NCBI GenBank assembly: GCA_963700425.1
Contig: CAVOXO010000002.1
Span: 375,558-439,557 of the forward strand
Reading direction: 5' to 3'
Origin: CAVOXO01 sp963700425
GTDB lineage: Bacteria > Actinomycetota > Acidimicrobiia > Acidimicrobiales > Microtrichaceae
Length of the DNA stretch: 64,000 nt
Positions 45,087 to 53,302 of the stretch are shown piece after piece (positions within the stretch are counted from its first letter, which is position 1; every line of letters begins with the position of its first letter). Both the position numbers and the translations under genes were made by a program. A model generated the notes under the pieces. That model was not told where the DNA came from. It was given only the letters and a program-made list of their open reading frames with translations, and did no database searches.

Positions 45087-46109
45087 TCAGTGCTCGATCG
45101 ACGTGATCCCCATCAGCGCGGCGGCGTTCTCGAACAGGACAGCTCGTCGCAGGTCGGTGGAGCCCTCCGTGGCGATGAGGACTCGGGCCAGGGTGAGGGC
45201 CTGGTGGTAGAACGGCCAGTCCGTTCCGTACAACACCCGATCGGGCGGAACCGTCTCGAGGACGTGCCGGAGCGAAGGGAGGCCGAGGCACGACAGCTCG
45301 AAGTAGGTGTTGGGGTAACGCTCGGCGAAACGAACTGCCTCATCGAACTGCAGTGCTCCGGAGTGACCGAGGATGAACGTGGTTTCGGGGTTCTCCGCGA
45401 TGGTGCTCTCATACCGGTGGACCTGACAGCGCTCGCGGGCGGCCTTGGGTTCGATACCGACCGGTCCGCAGTGGAACAGCACGGGAAGACCCGCTGCTGC
45501 ACACCGGCCGCACAGGTGGACGCATCGGGGCGAATCGGGTGAGAAGAACTGCCCGTTGGGATGGAGCTTGATTCCCGCGGCACCCTGCTGCTTCTGGCGG
45601 CGCAGCGCGTCGTCGAGGTTCTTCTGCCGGGGATGAACCGATCCGAATCCCACGAGCCGCTCGTAGTCCGCGACGGCATCGAGCGTGGCCTCGGCATTCG
45701 ATGACCCGACCGGCAGGTCGAAGGGCAGAACGATCGACGTGGCGATCCCCAGATCGTCCATGTCGCGCAGCAGGTTGGGAGCGGTGTGGGTGGTCCTCAT
45801 CCCCCACGACGTGAGGCCCAGCAGCGAGAGGTCGACTTTCATCCTCCACATCGATTCGGCGTCGAGGTTCTCGTTGGAATAGACGTCGAGATCGATCGGG
45901 AGCGAGATCGGCAGGTAGTACGCGGTACGCGGGGTCTCGGCGTGGAGATCGACCTGGAGCGACCGGAACCACCCCATGGCCAGGTGGGTGTGGGAGTCGA
46001 TGATCGGACCGACCGTGTCGTCGACGAGTCGCAGACGGGTGCCCCCGACGACGTCGAAGTACGGAAGCCGGGCGAGGTCGGGCAGCGAGTCGAACGAGGT
46101 CGGCAGCAT
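45087..46109 (-). CDS. Amidohydrolase family 2 protein
   Basis: A 340-residue TIM-barrel metal hydrolase or decarboxylase of the amidohydrolase 2 type. Metal and catalytic motifs: IIDSHTHLAMGW, GIKLHPNGQFFSPD, VLFHCGPVGIEP, TTFILGHSGALQFDEAV and VLYGTDWPFYHQAL. No signal peptide. ATG 46109 lies 8 nt after a TAGTCT box. Divergent from the F420 monooxygenase. Substrate unknown. Confidence 0.88.
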   Translation of the reverse strand: MLPTSFDSLPDLARLPYFDVVGGTRLRLVDDTVGPIIDSHTHLAMGWFRSLQVDLHAETPRTAYYLPISLPIDLDVYSNENLDAESMWRMKVDLSLLGLTSWGMRTTHTAPNLLRDMDDLGIATSIVLPFDLPVGSSNAEATLDAVADYERLVGFGSVHPRQKNLDDALRRQKQQGAAGIKLHPNGQFFSPDSPRCVHLCGRCAAAGLPVLFHCGPVGIEPKAARERCQVHRYESTIAENPETTFILGHSGALQFDEAVRFAERYPNTYFELSCLGLPSLRHVLETVPPDRVLYGTDWPFYHQALTLARVLIATEGSTDLRRAVLFENAAALMGITSIEH

Positions 46110-46117
46110 CGAGGCCC

Positions 46118-46123
46118 AGACTA
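46118..46123 (-). promoter_or_regulatory. -10 box (TAGTCT) of the amidohydrolase gene
   Basis: TAGTCT on the minus strand ends 8 nt before ATG 46109. Confidence 0.4.
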
Positions 46124-46241
46124 CGGAACTGCGGATGGTCCCGCCGCCTCGGGCCGTATCCCCGCGCCCGGGCCCTGCCCCTGGTGAGAAGGCCCCTGCT
46201 GAGCGGTATCGAGATCTGGCGACCGCTCCGGCGACGGTGCG

Positions 46242-46247
46242 TAGTGT
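46242..46247 (+). promoter_or_regulatory. -10 box (TAGTGT) of the first LLM gene
   Basis: TAGTGT ends 7 nt before ATG 46255; no useful Shine-Dalgarno register. Confidence 0.4.
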
Positions 46248-46254
46248 CCGGGGG

Positions 46255-47194
46255 ATGGGTCATCCTCGCCGCCTCCGCTTCGCCTTGGAACTCCACGGAC
46301 CGCTCGACGGTCTGTCGTGGGTCGACTCGTTCAAGGAGGCCGAGTCGTTGGGGTACTCCACGGTGTTCGTTCCGGACCATTTCGACGAGGGCCCCGGCCC
46401 GCTCGCGGCGATGGCTGCGGCCGCGGCGGTGACGACGACGATCAACGTGGGGGCACTGGTCCTCGACTGCGACTTCCGCCATCCCGCCGTGCTGGCCCGC
46501 GAGCTGTCGACCATCGACCAGATCTCGGAAGGTCGGCTCGAGGTCGGCCTCGGGCGCGGGATGGAAGAACGGGGATTACCGGACCTCCGGAATCACCATG
46601 GACCGGCCGGGCGTGAGAGTCGACCGGCTCATCGAACACACCGCGGTCCTCAAGGGCCTGTGGGCGGACGGCCCCTTCGACTTCGACGGTGACCACTACG
46701 TCATCTCGGGGCTCGACGGGTCGCCGCAACCGTTCACCCGCGGCGGCCCCCCGATCCTCATCGGTGGAGGGGCGACGCGGGTGCTCACCTTCGCAGGTGC
46801 GGCCGCCGACATCGTCGGCGTCAATGCGTCGATCCATTCGGGAGAGATCGACACCGACGCGGCCCGTGACGGCCTGGCGAGCCGGATCGACGAGAAGGTG
46901 TCATGGGTTCGGAACGGAGCGGGAGATCGATTCGAGTCGATCGAGCTCAATGCCTGGTTGGCACTCGCCGAGGTGACCGACGATGCGGCGGCCGTCGCCG
47001 AGCTGATCGCACCTGCCTTCGGCGCCGAGCCTCATGAGGTGTTGTCCTCCCCCCTGGCGCTCATCGGTTCACCGGGGGACATCGAGGAGAGGTTGGCCGA
47101 GCGGCGGGAGCGTTGGGGCTACAGCTACCACGTGATACCCGGCGACAAGGCCCGCGATTTCGCGCCCGTCGTCTCCGATCTCACAGGCACCTGA
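46255..47194 (+). CDS. LLM class F420-dependent oxidoreductase (one frameshift)
   Basis: A luciferase-like TIM-barrel monooxygenase or reductase of about 312 residues that probably uses F420. N-terminal frame: RLRFALELHGPLDGLSWVDS, YSTVFVPDHFDEGPGPLAAM, INVGALVLDCDFRHPAVLAR and DQISEGRLEVGLG. One extra G in the run at 46552-46554 displaces the family motif LGAGWKNGDYRTSGI. Correcting it leads into VRVDRLIEHTAVLKGLWADG, PPILIGGGATRVLTFAGAAA and ADIVGVN. A second LLM gene lies at 58.5 kb. Substrate unknown. Confidence 0.88.
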
Positions 47195-47294
47195 CTCAGC
47201 CGGCAGCGGCGGAGAGCGACGCTGCGCCGACCCGACCGTTGGGCGCGGGGATGGAGTCGATGCGCGCCGGGTGCCGGTCCTTTCCGAACCGTCG

Positions 47295-47341
47295 TTGACG
47301 CCGTGCGATTGCTGTGTAATCTTTATTACATACCTACACAG
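47295..47341 (+). promoter_or_regulatory. Promoter with nested palindromes before the RHH-like gene
   Basis: TTGACG (47295-47300), a 16-bp spacer and TAATCT (47317-47322). Nested inverted repeats cover the -10: GTAAT-cttt-ATTAC (47316-47329, nearly extending to TGTGTAAT/ATTACATA) inside CTGTGTA (47312-47318) / TACACAG (47335-47341). The patch is AT-rich and operator-like. Confidence 0.5.
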
Positions 47342-47363
47342 CAAGACTCACATGGAGACTCAC

Positions 47364-47990
47364 ATGCACACCCAACGAAACATCAGACGCGTCGTCGACG
47401 GCGGCCCCCGTGGTCGCGGCGGCCCTCGTCGCGGCGGACGCGGACCCGGAGGACGAAGAGGCCGCGTCGCCGATCCACCCGCGACGACCGGTGACGAGGT
47501 TGCCGCGTGGTTCGCAGGACAACTCCCCGATGACTGGTTCGTGGCTCCCCCGGCGGTGCTCATCGACCGGGACGAGATCGTCGTGACCGGGGCGCTGGCC
47601 GTTCCCAAGGTCGACGGCGATGCCGAGGTCGCCACCGCGACCGACGCGCGTATCGAGGCGTTCCGGGAGGACACCCGGCCCCAGCGAATGGCCATCGCGG
47701 AGCGGGCGCAGGCCCGCTTCGAACGGCACGTGACCTGGGCGGCGTCCTGCGGGGAGAGCGCTCAGACCTTCACCCACGCCTCGGTACCCGTCATGACGCG
47801 GCTCGTCATGGACGAGCGGGCCGTACTCGACACGCTCATCTCCGCCGGCGTCGCCCGATCACGAAGCGAAGCCCTCGCCTGGTGCGTCAGGCTCGTCGGC
47901 CGCAACGAGTCGGAATGGATCGACAAGATCCGCGAAGCGATGCGAGCCGTCGAGGACCTCCGCAGCGAGGGGCCCGACTCGGCGTCCTGA
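47364..47990 (+). CDS. Actinobacterial conserved protein with RG-rich N-terminus and RHH-like C-terminus
   Basis: A 208-residue protein. Residues 5-40 are Arg/Gly-rich (RRVVDGGPRGRGGPRRGGRG), a nucleic-acid-binding type of tail. The middle contains DDWFVAPPAVLIDRDEIVVT and AIAERAQARFERHVTWAASC. The C-terminus, LDTLISAGVARSRSEALAWC with VRLVGRNESEWIDKI, looks like a ribbon-helix-helix or similar DNA-binding helix pair. Conserved in actinobacteria to my knowledge, function unknown. ATG 47364 has GGAG 6 nt upstream and was preferred to ATG 47352. The palindromic promoter suggests autoregulation. Confidence 0.7.
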   Translation: MHTQRNIRRVVDGGPRGRGGPRRGGRGPGGRRGRVADPPATTGDEVAAWFAGQLPDDWFVAPPAVLIDRDEIVVTGALAVPKVDGDAEVATATDARIEAFREDTRPQRMAIAERAQARFERHVTWAASCGESAQTFTHASVPVMTRLVMDERAVLDTLISAGVARSRSEALAWCVRLVGRNESEWIDKIREAMRAVEDLRSEGPDSAS

Positions 47991-47999
47991 CCGACCGGG

Positions 48000-48449
48000 T
48001 CAGGTCCGTCGGGCCTCGCAGACCGCGGCGAGGTCGGCCATGTCCGCCTCGAAAGCCTTGCGGGCCTGACCCTTGAACAGGAACCCGAGGATCGACAACG
48101 CCTTCGCACCGAGGGAGACCGGTGTCCCCTCGAACACCAGGTTGACCTCGGTGTCCTCACCACGCTCGACGAAATCGTAGGTACTCCGATAACGGGTACC
48201 CCGCGATTCGGCGGTCACCACGTAACGGGTCGGTGGATCGAACTCGGAGATCTCCATCTCCTCCGTGGCCTCCCGTCCCATCATGATGCGGGTCTCGCGC
48301 CACCGGGTGCCGAGACCCTGGCGAACCTCCGACAGGATGTCGATCTTCGTGATGCCGTCGATGCGATCCGCCGCGGCCCCGATGTCGGAGAACACCCCGA
48401 AGACGTCGCTGACCGGCGCGTGGACGATGCGGTGTGCGGTGATGTGCAT
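48000..48449 (-). CDS. SRPBCC family protein
   Basis: A 149-residue START/Bet v1-fold protein. It begins IVHAPVSDVFGVFSDIGAAA, then ITKIDILSEVRQGLGTRWRE, ATEEMEISEFDPPTRYVVTA, a strand-rich core, and the C-terminal helix FLFKGQARKAFEADMADLAA. Such proteins bind hydrophobic ligands or act as cyclases. GGGGAAC precedes ATG 48449. Convergent with the RHH-like gene. Ligand unknown. Confidence 0.85.
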   Translation of the reverse strand: MHITAHRIVHAPVSDVFGVFSDIGAAADRIDGITKIDILSEVRQGLGTRWRETRIMMGREATEEMEISEFDPPTRYVVTAESRGTRYRSTYDFVERGEDTEVNLVFEGTPVSLGAKALSILGFLFKGQARKAFEADMADLAAVCEARRT

Positions 48450-48506
48450 GTTCCCCAGGTTCGCGCAGGTCTCGACTCGGTGTCGCGATTCGCGTCACCA
48501 TGACGT

Positions 48507-49727
48507 GTGTCGACATCGACGTTTCCGGGCCACGGCGACATCATCATCGAGGGGGGCCGCGTCATCAGCCCCGGAGGGCTCCGTCGGCGTGACGTCGCCG
48601 TCTCGGGTGGCCGGGTGGTCGATGACCTCCCTGACGACCGGCGGGCGGGTGCCCGCCGAATCGACGCGTCGGGATTGCTGGTGGGACCGGGCCTGATCGA
48701 CCTGCAGGTGAACGGGGCGGACGGGGTCGACCTGACCTCGGACCCCCGGAGCTGGGACCGGGTCGCCGCGGCCATGGCGCGCCATGCCACCACGACGTTC
48801 TGTCCGACGATCGTGACGGCGCCCGAGCCGGCGATCCTCGATGCCCTCGAGGTGCTGGACGCGGCGCGGCGCTCGGATCACCCGCTGTCGGCGATGCTGC
48901 TGGGCGCTCACGTCGAAGGACCGTTCATCTCCGCGTCACGAGCGGGTGCGCACGACCCCTCGGTTGTCCGCCCGATCGCCGCCGCCGAGGTCGGTGCCTG
49001 GTTGACCGCGGGAGGCGTCGCCATCGTGACCCTCGCGCCGGAGCTGACCGGGGCCACCGCCCTCACCGCCCGACTCGTGGACGCCGGCGTGATCGTGTCG
49101 ATGGGCCACTCCGACGCCACGGAGGCCGACGCTCTCGCCGGGCTCGAAGCCGGAGCCCGGATGGTCACGCACCTCTTCAATGCGATGGCCCCGTTCCATC
49201 ATCGCGACACCGGACTGGCCGGGGTCGCCCTCACCGACCCACGCCCCGTCGTGACGTTGATCGCAGACGGCGTCCACCTCGACCGTCGTGCCGTGGAACT
49301 GGCGTGGACGGCTCTGGGTGTCGGGCGACGATGTCTCGTCTCCGACGCCACTTCGGCAGCGGCCCTCGGAGCGCCCCCGACGCGGTCGGACACCGTCGGC
49401 GGCACCCTGGGCGGGATGTCGATCGAGGGGGACGGTCGGTCGGTCCGCACGCCCGGCGGGACCCTGGCGGGCTCGACCATGTTCCTGCTCGACGCCGTCC
49501 GCTGGCTGGTCGATTCGGGGATCGCGCCGCTGGAGGAGGCGTGGCAGGCGGCGAGTGCCACCCCCGCGGCACTGCTGGGGCTGGATGACCATGGGTGGCT
49601 GAAGGCCGGGGACCGCGCGAACATCGTCGTTCTCGACGACGGGTTGACACCGCTGGTCACCCTCCTCGACGGAGTCGACCTCAGCTCGTGGCGTCCATCG
49701 GTCGACGGTGACGGCCAACCCCTGTGA
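48507..49727 (+). CDS. nagA: N-acetylglucosamine-6-phosphate deacetylase
   Basis: Deacetylates GlcNAc-6-phosphate in amino-sugar recycling. The 406-residue amidohydrolase has GLIDLQVNGADGVDLTSD, the metal-binding HVEGPFIS (Glu137), VSMGHSDATEADAL (His201), VTHLFNAMAPFHHRDTGLAG (His222) and the catalytic Asp280 in CLVSDATSAAALG. The C-terminal composite domain ends in GDRANIVVLDDGL. Start GTG 48507; divergent from the SRPBCC gene. No nagB or transporter is adjacent. Confidence 0.94.
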   Translation: MSTSTFPGHGDIIIEGGRVISPGGLRRRDVAVSGGRVVDDLPDDRRAGARRIDASGLLVGPGLIDLQVNGADGVDLTSDPRSWDRVAAAMARHATTTFCPTIVTAPEPAILDALEVLDAARRSDHPLSAMLLGAHVEGPFISASRAGAHDPSVVRPIAAAEVGAWLTAGGVAIVTLAPELTGATALTARLVDAGVIVSMGHSDATEADALAGLEAGARMVTHLFNAMAPFHHRDTGLAGVALTDPRPVVTLIADGVHLDRRAVELAWTALGVGRRCLVSDATSAAALGAPPTRSDTVGGTLGGMSIEGDGRSVRTPGGTLAGSTMFLLDAVRWLVDSGIAPLEEAWQAASATPAALLGLDDHGWLKAGDRANIVVLDDGLTPLVTLLDGVDLSSWRPSVDGDGQPL

Positions 49728-49769
49728 GGGGATCGATCGAGACCCTCGGCGAACAGGAACTCCGGCCAC

Positions 49770-49775
49770 TACCGT
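49770..49775 (+). promoter_or_regulatory. -10 box (TACCGT) of the AttH-like gene
   Basis: TACCGT ends 6 nt before ATG 49782; leaderless start predicted. Confidence 0.4.
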
Positions 49776-49781
49776 CGGCCC

Positions 49782-50897
49782 ATGATCTCCGCAGGTGACG
49801 ACTACCCGATCCACCAGGCCGCCGAACCGATCCGCAACGTGGCGTCGAGCGATCGGAACTTCTACGACCGGTACTACTTCAACCTCCACGGGTGCTCCGA
49901 CGAGCTGTTCATGGTCATGGGGCTCGGCCAGTACCCGAACCTGGCCACCCAGGACGCGTTCGCCGTGGTCAGGAGGGGTCGCGAACATCGGGTCCTGCGT
50001 GCGTCGAGGGAGCTCGGTGATCGGATGGACACGTCGGTGGGTCCGTTCCGCGTCGAGATCATCGAACCGCTCCGCTCTCTGCGTCTCGTCGCCGAGGACA
50101 ACGACCTCGGCCTGTCGTTCGATCTGACCTGGGAGGGTTCGATAACGGCGTTCGAGGAGCCTCGCCAGTACATCCGGCGTCACGGTCGGGTCCTCTTCGA
50201 TTCGATTCGTTTCGCCCAGACCGGTTTCTGGACGGGTTCGCTCACCATCGACGGCGACGAGATCGCCGTGACGCCGGACCGGTGGTGGGGAACCCGGGAC
50301 CGATCGTGGGGCATCCGTCCCGTGGGCGAGGCCGAACCGGCGGGCATCCGAGGAGACTCCACCCAGATGTCGGGGATGTGGAACTACGCCCCGATGCAGT
50401 TCGACGACCACTCGATCATCTACATCGTCAACGAGGAGGCCGACGGATCGAGACCGCTCGAGGAGGGCGTCCGCATCTGGCGTGATCCCGATCGCGAGCC
50501 CGAGTGGTTGGGTCGCCCCGACCACGACCACACGTTGGAACCCGGAACCCGGTTCGTCACCTCCTCGGTGTTGTCGTTCCCCGAGGCGCCGGGTGGAGGA
50601 TTCTCCGTCGACGTCACGCCCATGACCCACTGCTACTTCATGGTGGGCACCGGATACGGCATCGACGCCGACTGGCGCCATGGCATGTACCAGGGGCCGC
50701 TGGTCGTCCAGGGCCTCGAGCTCGACATGGTGGACGACGCGGAGCGGATGTTCGGGGGGGTCGACAACGCAGCACGGTTCGAGATCCGCGAAACCGGCCA
50801 GGTGGGATACGGGCTCCACGAGTACTTCTTCATCGACAGCTTTCCCCGCTACGGGTTGGAGGGCTGGGACCCCTACGTGGACCCCGCCGCGGGGTAG
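49782..50897 (+). CDS. Hypothetical protein, AttH/CrtC lipocalin-like
   Basis: A 371-residue beta-rich protein. RWWGTRDRSWGIRPVGEAEP is the sort of WG-R-SWG block seen in AttH/hydroxyneurosporene-synthase lipocalin-like proteins. Other features: FYDRYYFNLHGCSDELFMVM, FDLTWEGSITAFEEPRQYIR and GLHEYFFIDSFPRYGLEGWD. No signal peptide or membrane segment. Such proteins may bind or modify lipids or terpenoids; function here is unknown. Confidence 0.7.
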   Translation: MISAGDDYPIHQAAEPIRNVASSDRNFYDRYYFNLHGCSDELFMVMGLGQYPNLATQDAFAVVRRGREHRVLRASRELGDRMDTSVGPFRVEIIEPLRSLRLVAEDNDLGLSFDLTWEGSITAFEEPRQYIRRHGRVLFDSIRFAQTGFWTGSLTIDGDEIAVTPDRWWGTRDRSWGIRPVGEAEPAGIRGDSTQMSGMWNYAPMQFDDHSIIYIVNEEADGSRPLEEGVRIWRDPDREPEWLGRPDHDHTLEPGTRFVTSSVLSFPEAPGGGFSVDVTPMTHCYFMVGTGYGIDADWRHGMYQGPLVVQGLELDMVDDAERMFGGVDNAARFEIRETGQVGYGLHEYFFIDSFPRYGLEGWDPYVDPAAG

Positions 50898-50984
50898 GCC
50901 CATCCTCCGACCGCGCCGTCGCGGCCCCGAGGCCATGCCGGCGCGGCGCTCACCGATGTCGTCGCACTTCCCCTGGTCCGGACG

Positions 50985-51018
50985 CGAAGAGAGGCGCCTC
51001 GAAAGGCGCCCCTCTTCG
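50985..51018 (-). terminator. Hairpin terminator of groL
   Basis: A 15-bp stem with one mismatch (CGAAGAGAGGCGCCT, loop CGAA, AGGCGCCCCTCTTCG) lies 16 bp past the groL stop. There is no U-tract, as is common in high-GC actinobacteria. Confidence 0.7.
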
Positions 51019-51033
51019 ACGTCGAGCAGGTGC

Positions 51034-52659
51034 TCAGAAGTCCATGTCGCCCATGCCGCCGCCGGGCATGGCCGCGTCCTTCTCGGGTAGGTCGGTGATG
51101 ACCGCCTCGGTGGTGAGGAAGAGCGCCGCGATCGACGCCGCGTTCTGGAGACCCGAACGGGTCACCTTGGCGGCATCGATGATCCCGGCCTTCACCAGGT
51201 CGACATACTCGCCGGTGGCCGCATTGAGGCCCTCGGTCGGGGAGTCGAGCTTGCGGACCGCCTCGACGACGACGCCACCTTCGAGGCCGGCGTTCTCGGC
51301 GATCTGCTTCAACGGCGCCTCCAGCGACCGCTGCACGATCTCGGCGCCGGTCGCCTCGTCACCGCTGAGTCCGTCGATGACCTTCTGAACGCCGAGCTGA
51401 GCACGAAGCAGGGTCACGCCACCACCGGCGACGACACCCTCCTCGATCGCAGCCTTGGTGGTCGACACGGCGTCTTCGATGCGGTGCTTCTTCTCCTTGA
51501 GCTCCACCTCGGTGGCGGCCCCGACCTTCAGCACCGCGACTCCGCCGGACAGCTTGGCGAGGCGCTCCTGAAGCTTCTCGCGGTCGTAGTCGGAGTCGGT
51601 GTTCTCGATCTCGGCCTTGATCTGAGCGATCCGGCCGTCGATGTCGTCCTTGGCCCCCGAGCCGGCGATGATCGTGGTCTCGTCCTTGGTGACGACGACC
51701 TTCTCCGCCTGGCCCAGCAGGGCGACGTCGACGTTCTCGAGCTTGAGGCCCACCTCTTCGGAGATGACCTGACCACCGGTGAGGATCGCCATGTCGGCGA
51801 GCATCGCCTTGCGGCGGTCGCCGAACCCGGGGGCCTTGACGGCCACGGAGTTGAAGGTGCCGCGGATCTTGTTGACCACCAGAGTGGCCAGGGCCTCGCC
51901 CTCGATGTCCTCGGCGATGATCACGAGCGGCTTGCCCGACTGCATGATCTTCTCGAGAACCGGCACGAGGTCACGGACTGCGGTGATCTTCGACGACACG
52001 AAAAGCACGTAGGGGTTGTCGAGCACCGCTTCCATACGCTCGGTGTCGGTGACCATGTACGGCGAGATGTAGCCCTTGTCGAAGCGCATTCCCTCGACGA
52101 GATCCATCTCCATGCCGAAGGTGTTGGACTCCTCGACGGTGATCACGCCGTCCTTGCCGACCTTGTCGATGGCCTCGGAGATGACCTGGCCGATCTCGGG
52201 ATCGGCGGCCGAGATCGAGGCGACCTGGGCGATCTGGTCCTTGTTGTCGATCTCGATCGAGACCTCGTGAATGGCGGCGACGGCACCCTCCGCCGCAGCC
52301 TCGATGCCCCGCTTGATCGACATGGGGTTGGCTCCGGCGGCAAGGTTCCGGAGGCCTTCCCTGACCATCGACCAGGCCAGCACCGTCGCCGTGGTGGTTC
52401 CGTCACCGGCCACGTCGTCGGTCTTCTTGGCGACCTCCTTGACGAGAGCCGCGCCGATGTTCTCGTAGGGGTCCTCGAGCTCGATCTCCTTGGCGATCGA
52501 GACGCCGTCGTTGGTGATCGTGGGGGCGCCCCACGATTTCGCCAACACCACGTTGCGGCCCTTCGGTCCGAGGGTCACGCGCACCGCGTCGGCGAGCTGG
52601 TTGACGCCGGATTCAAGCTTCCGGCGGGCTTCCACATCGAAGCTGATCTGCTTTGCCAT
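51034..52659 (-). CDS. groL: Chaperonin GroEL (Cpn60)
   Basis: The 541-residue chaperonin is complete: AKQISFDVEARRKLESGVNQ at the start, VRVTLGPKGRNVVLAKSWGA, the ATPase loop DVAGDGTTTATVLAWSMVRE, and the C-terminus AAMPGGGMGDMDF. The Gly-Met tail, rather than a His-rich one, marks it as the housekeeping GroEL2 type of actinobacteria. No groES lies next to it, as expected for this copy. Two CIRCE operators upstream indicate HrcA control and heat induction. Confidence 0.97.
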   Translation of the reverse strand: MAKQISFDVEARRKLESGVNQLADAVRVTLGPKGRNVVLAKSWGAPTITNDGVSIAKEIELEDPYENIGAALVKEVAKKTDDVAGDGTTTATVLAWSMVREGLRNLAAGANPMSIKRGIEAAAEGAVAAIHEVSIEIDNKDQIAQVASISAADPEIGQVISEAIDKVGKDGVITVEESNTFGMEMDLVEGMRFDKGYISPYMVTDTERMEAVLDNPYVLFVSSKITAVRDLVPVLEKIMQSGKPLVIIAEDIEGEALATLVVNKIRGTFNSVAVKAPGFGDRRKAMLADMAILTGGQVISEEVGLKLENVDVALLGQAEKVVVTKDETTIIAGSGAKDDIDGRIAQIKAEIENTDSDYDREKLQERLAKLSGGVAVLKVGAATEVELKEKKHRIEDAVSTTKAAIEEGVVAGGGVTLLRAQLGVQKVIDGLSGDEATGAEIVQRSLEAPLKQIAENAGLEGGVVVEAVRKLDSPTEGLNAATGEYVDLVKAGIIDAAKVTRSGLQNAASIAALFLTTEAVITDLPEKDAAMPGGGMGDMDF

Positions 52660-52702
52660 CTGATCTTCCTTGCGCTGAGAGCCTGCCCGCCGCCGATGGC
52701 GA

Positions 52703-52729
52703 CTGGCACTCGACGGTCGCGAGTGCTGA
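52703..52729. promoter_or_regulatory. Second, degenerate CIRCE element
   Basis: CTGGCACTC-N9-GAGTGCTGA differs from the CIRCE consensus at three positions. It lies between the perfect CIRCE and the groL start, exactly 32 bp from it. Confidence 0.7.
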
Positions 52730-52734
52730 CAGTT

Positions 52735-52761
52735 TTAGCACTCGCCAACAGTGAGTGCTAA
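52735..52761. promoter_or_regulatory. CIRCE operator (HrcA site) of groL
   Basis: A perfect TTAGCACTC-N9-GAGTGCTAA lies about 75 bp upstream of the groL start. HrcA binds this element and represses chaperonin genes until heat stress. Confidence 0.93.
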
Positions 52762-52836
52762 CCACCCCGTCGCGGGAGCCGGCGGTCGCGCCCCTGCCGC
52801 CGGTCGCGGCGGCGATGACGATCCCCCGGCGGCGGA

Positions 52837-53112
52837 TCAGCCTCCGGCGACGGCGGGGATGATCGACACCTCGGCGCCGTCGGGCACCACTGTGGACATC
52901 CCGTCCATGAAACGGATGTCGTCATCGGCCACGAAGACGTTGACGAACCTGCGAAGCTCGCCGTTCTCGTCGGTCAGTCGCTCCTTGAAACCAGGGTGAG
53001 CTGCCTCGAGAGCGTCGAGCACCTCGGCGACGGTCGATCCCTCCACGGCTACCTCGGAGGAGCCGGCGGTGAGGGCTCGGAGTGTGGTGGGGATTCGTAC
53101 GGCGACGCTCAT
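52837..53112 (-). CDS. MoaD/ThiS-family sulfur carrier protein
   Basis: A 91-residue beta-grasp protein (MSVAVRIPTTLRALTAG at the start, then VLDALEAAHPGFKERLTDEN, RFVNVFVADDDIRFM) ending in the di-glycine AVAGG, the residue that becomes a thiocarboxylate. It could serve molybdopterin or, like CysO, cysteine synthesis. No MoaE, CysM or activating enzyme is nearby, so the pathway is open. ATG 53112 was chosen for the conserved N-terminus; GAGGAC lies upstream and a TAGCAT box at about 53163-53168. Confidence 0.88.
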   Translation of the reverse strand: MSVAVRIPTTLRALTAGSSEVAVEGSTVAEVLDALEAAHPGFKERLTDENGELRRFVNVFVADDDIRFMDGMSTVVPDGAEVSIIPAVAGG

Positions 53113-53185
53113 GAATCGTGTCCTCGATGTAGTCGGCCCACTGCGGGTCCGAACAGGTCGGATGCTAGAACACCTGCGGCGTGGC

Positions 53186-53231
53186 GGAATGTTCCCGCCG
53201 ACCCACCATGTCGTCGGGGAATGTCCCCGCC
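53186..53231. repeat. Repeated GGAATGT(T/C)CCCGCC motif
   Basis: Two 14-bp copies with one mismatch (53186-53199 and 53218-53231) lie 32 bp apart in the gap between the divergent sulfur carrier and gpgS genes. Each sits in a small hairpin (GGCGG/CCGCC and GGGG/CCCC). Candidate operator. Confidence 0.4.
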
Positions 53232-53302
53232 ACCCGCTACGTTGAAGCGGCCTGCACCGCCGGTCGAAACCCCTACCGGCTCGACCGCACCGTGGAGACC
53301 AC

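Noticed and set aside
48936..50936. Long minus-strand ORF opposite nagA and its neighbour
   Set aside because: Low-complexity shadow translation; nagA motifs are unambiguous on the plus strand. Similar shadows opposite the secreted paralogues (19902-21767, 22096-23535) were also discarded.
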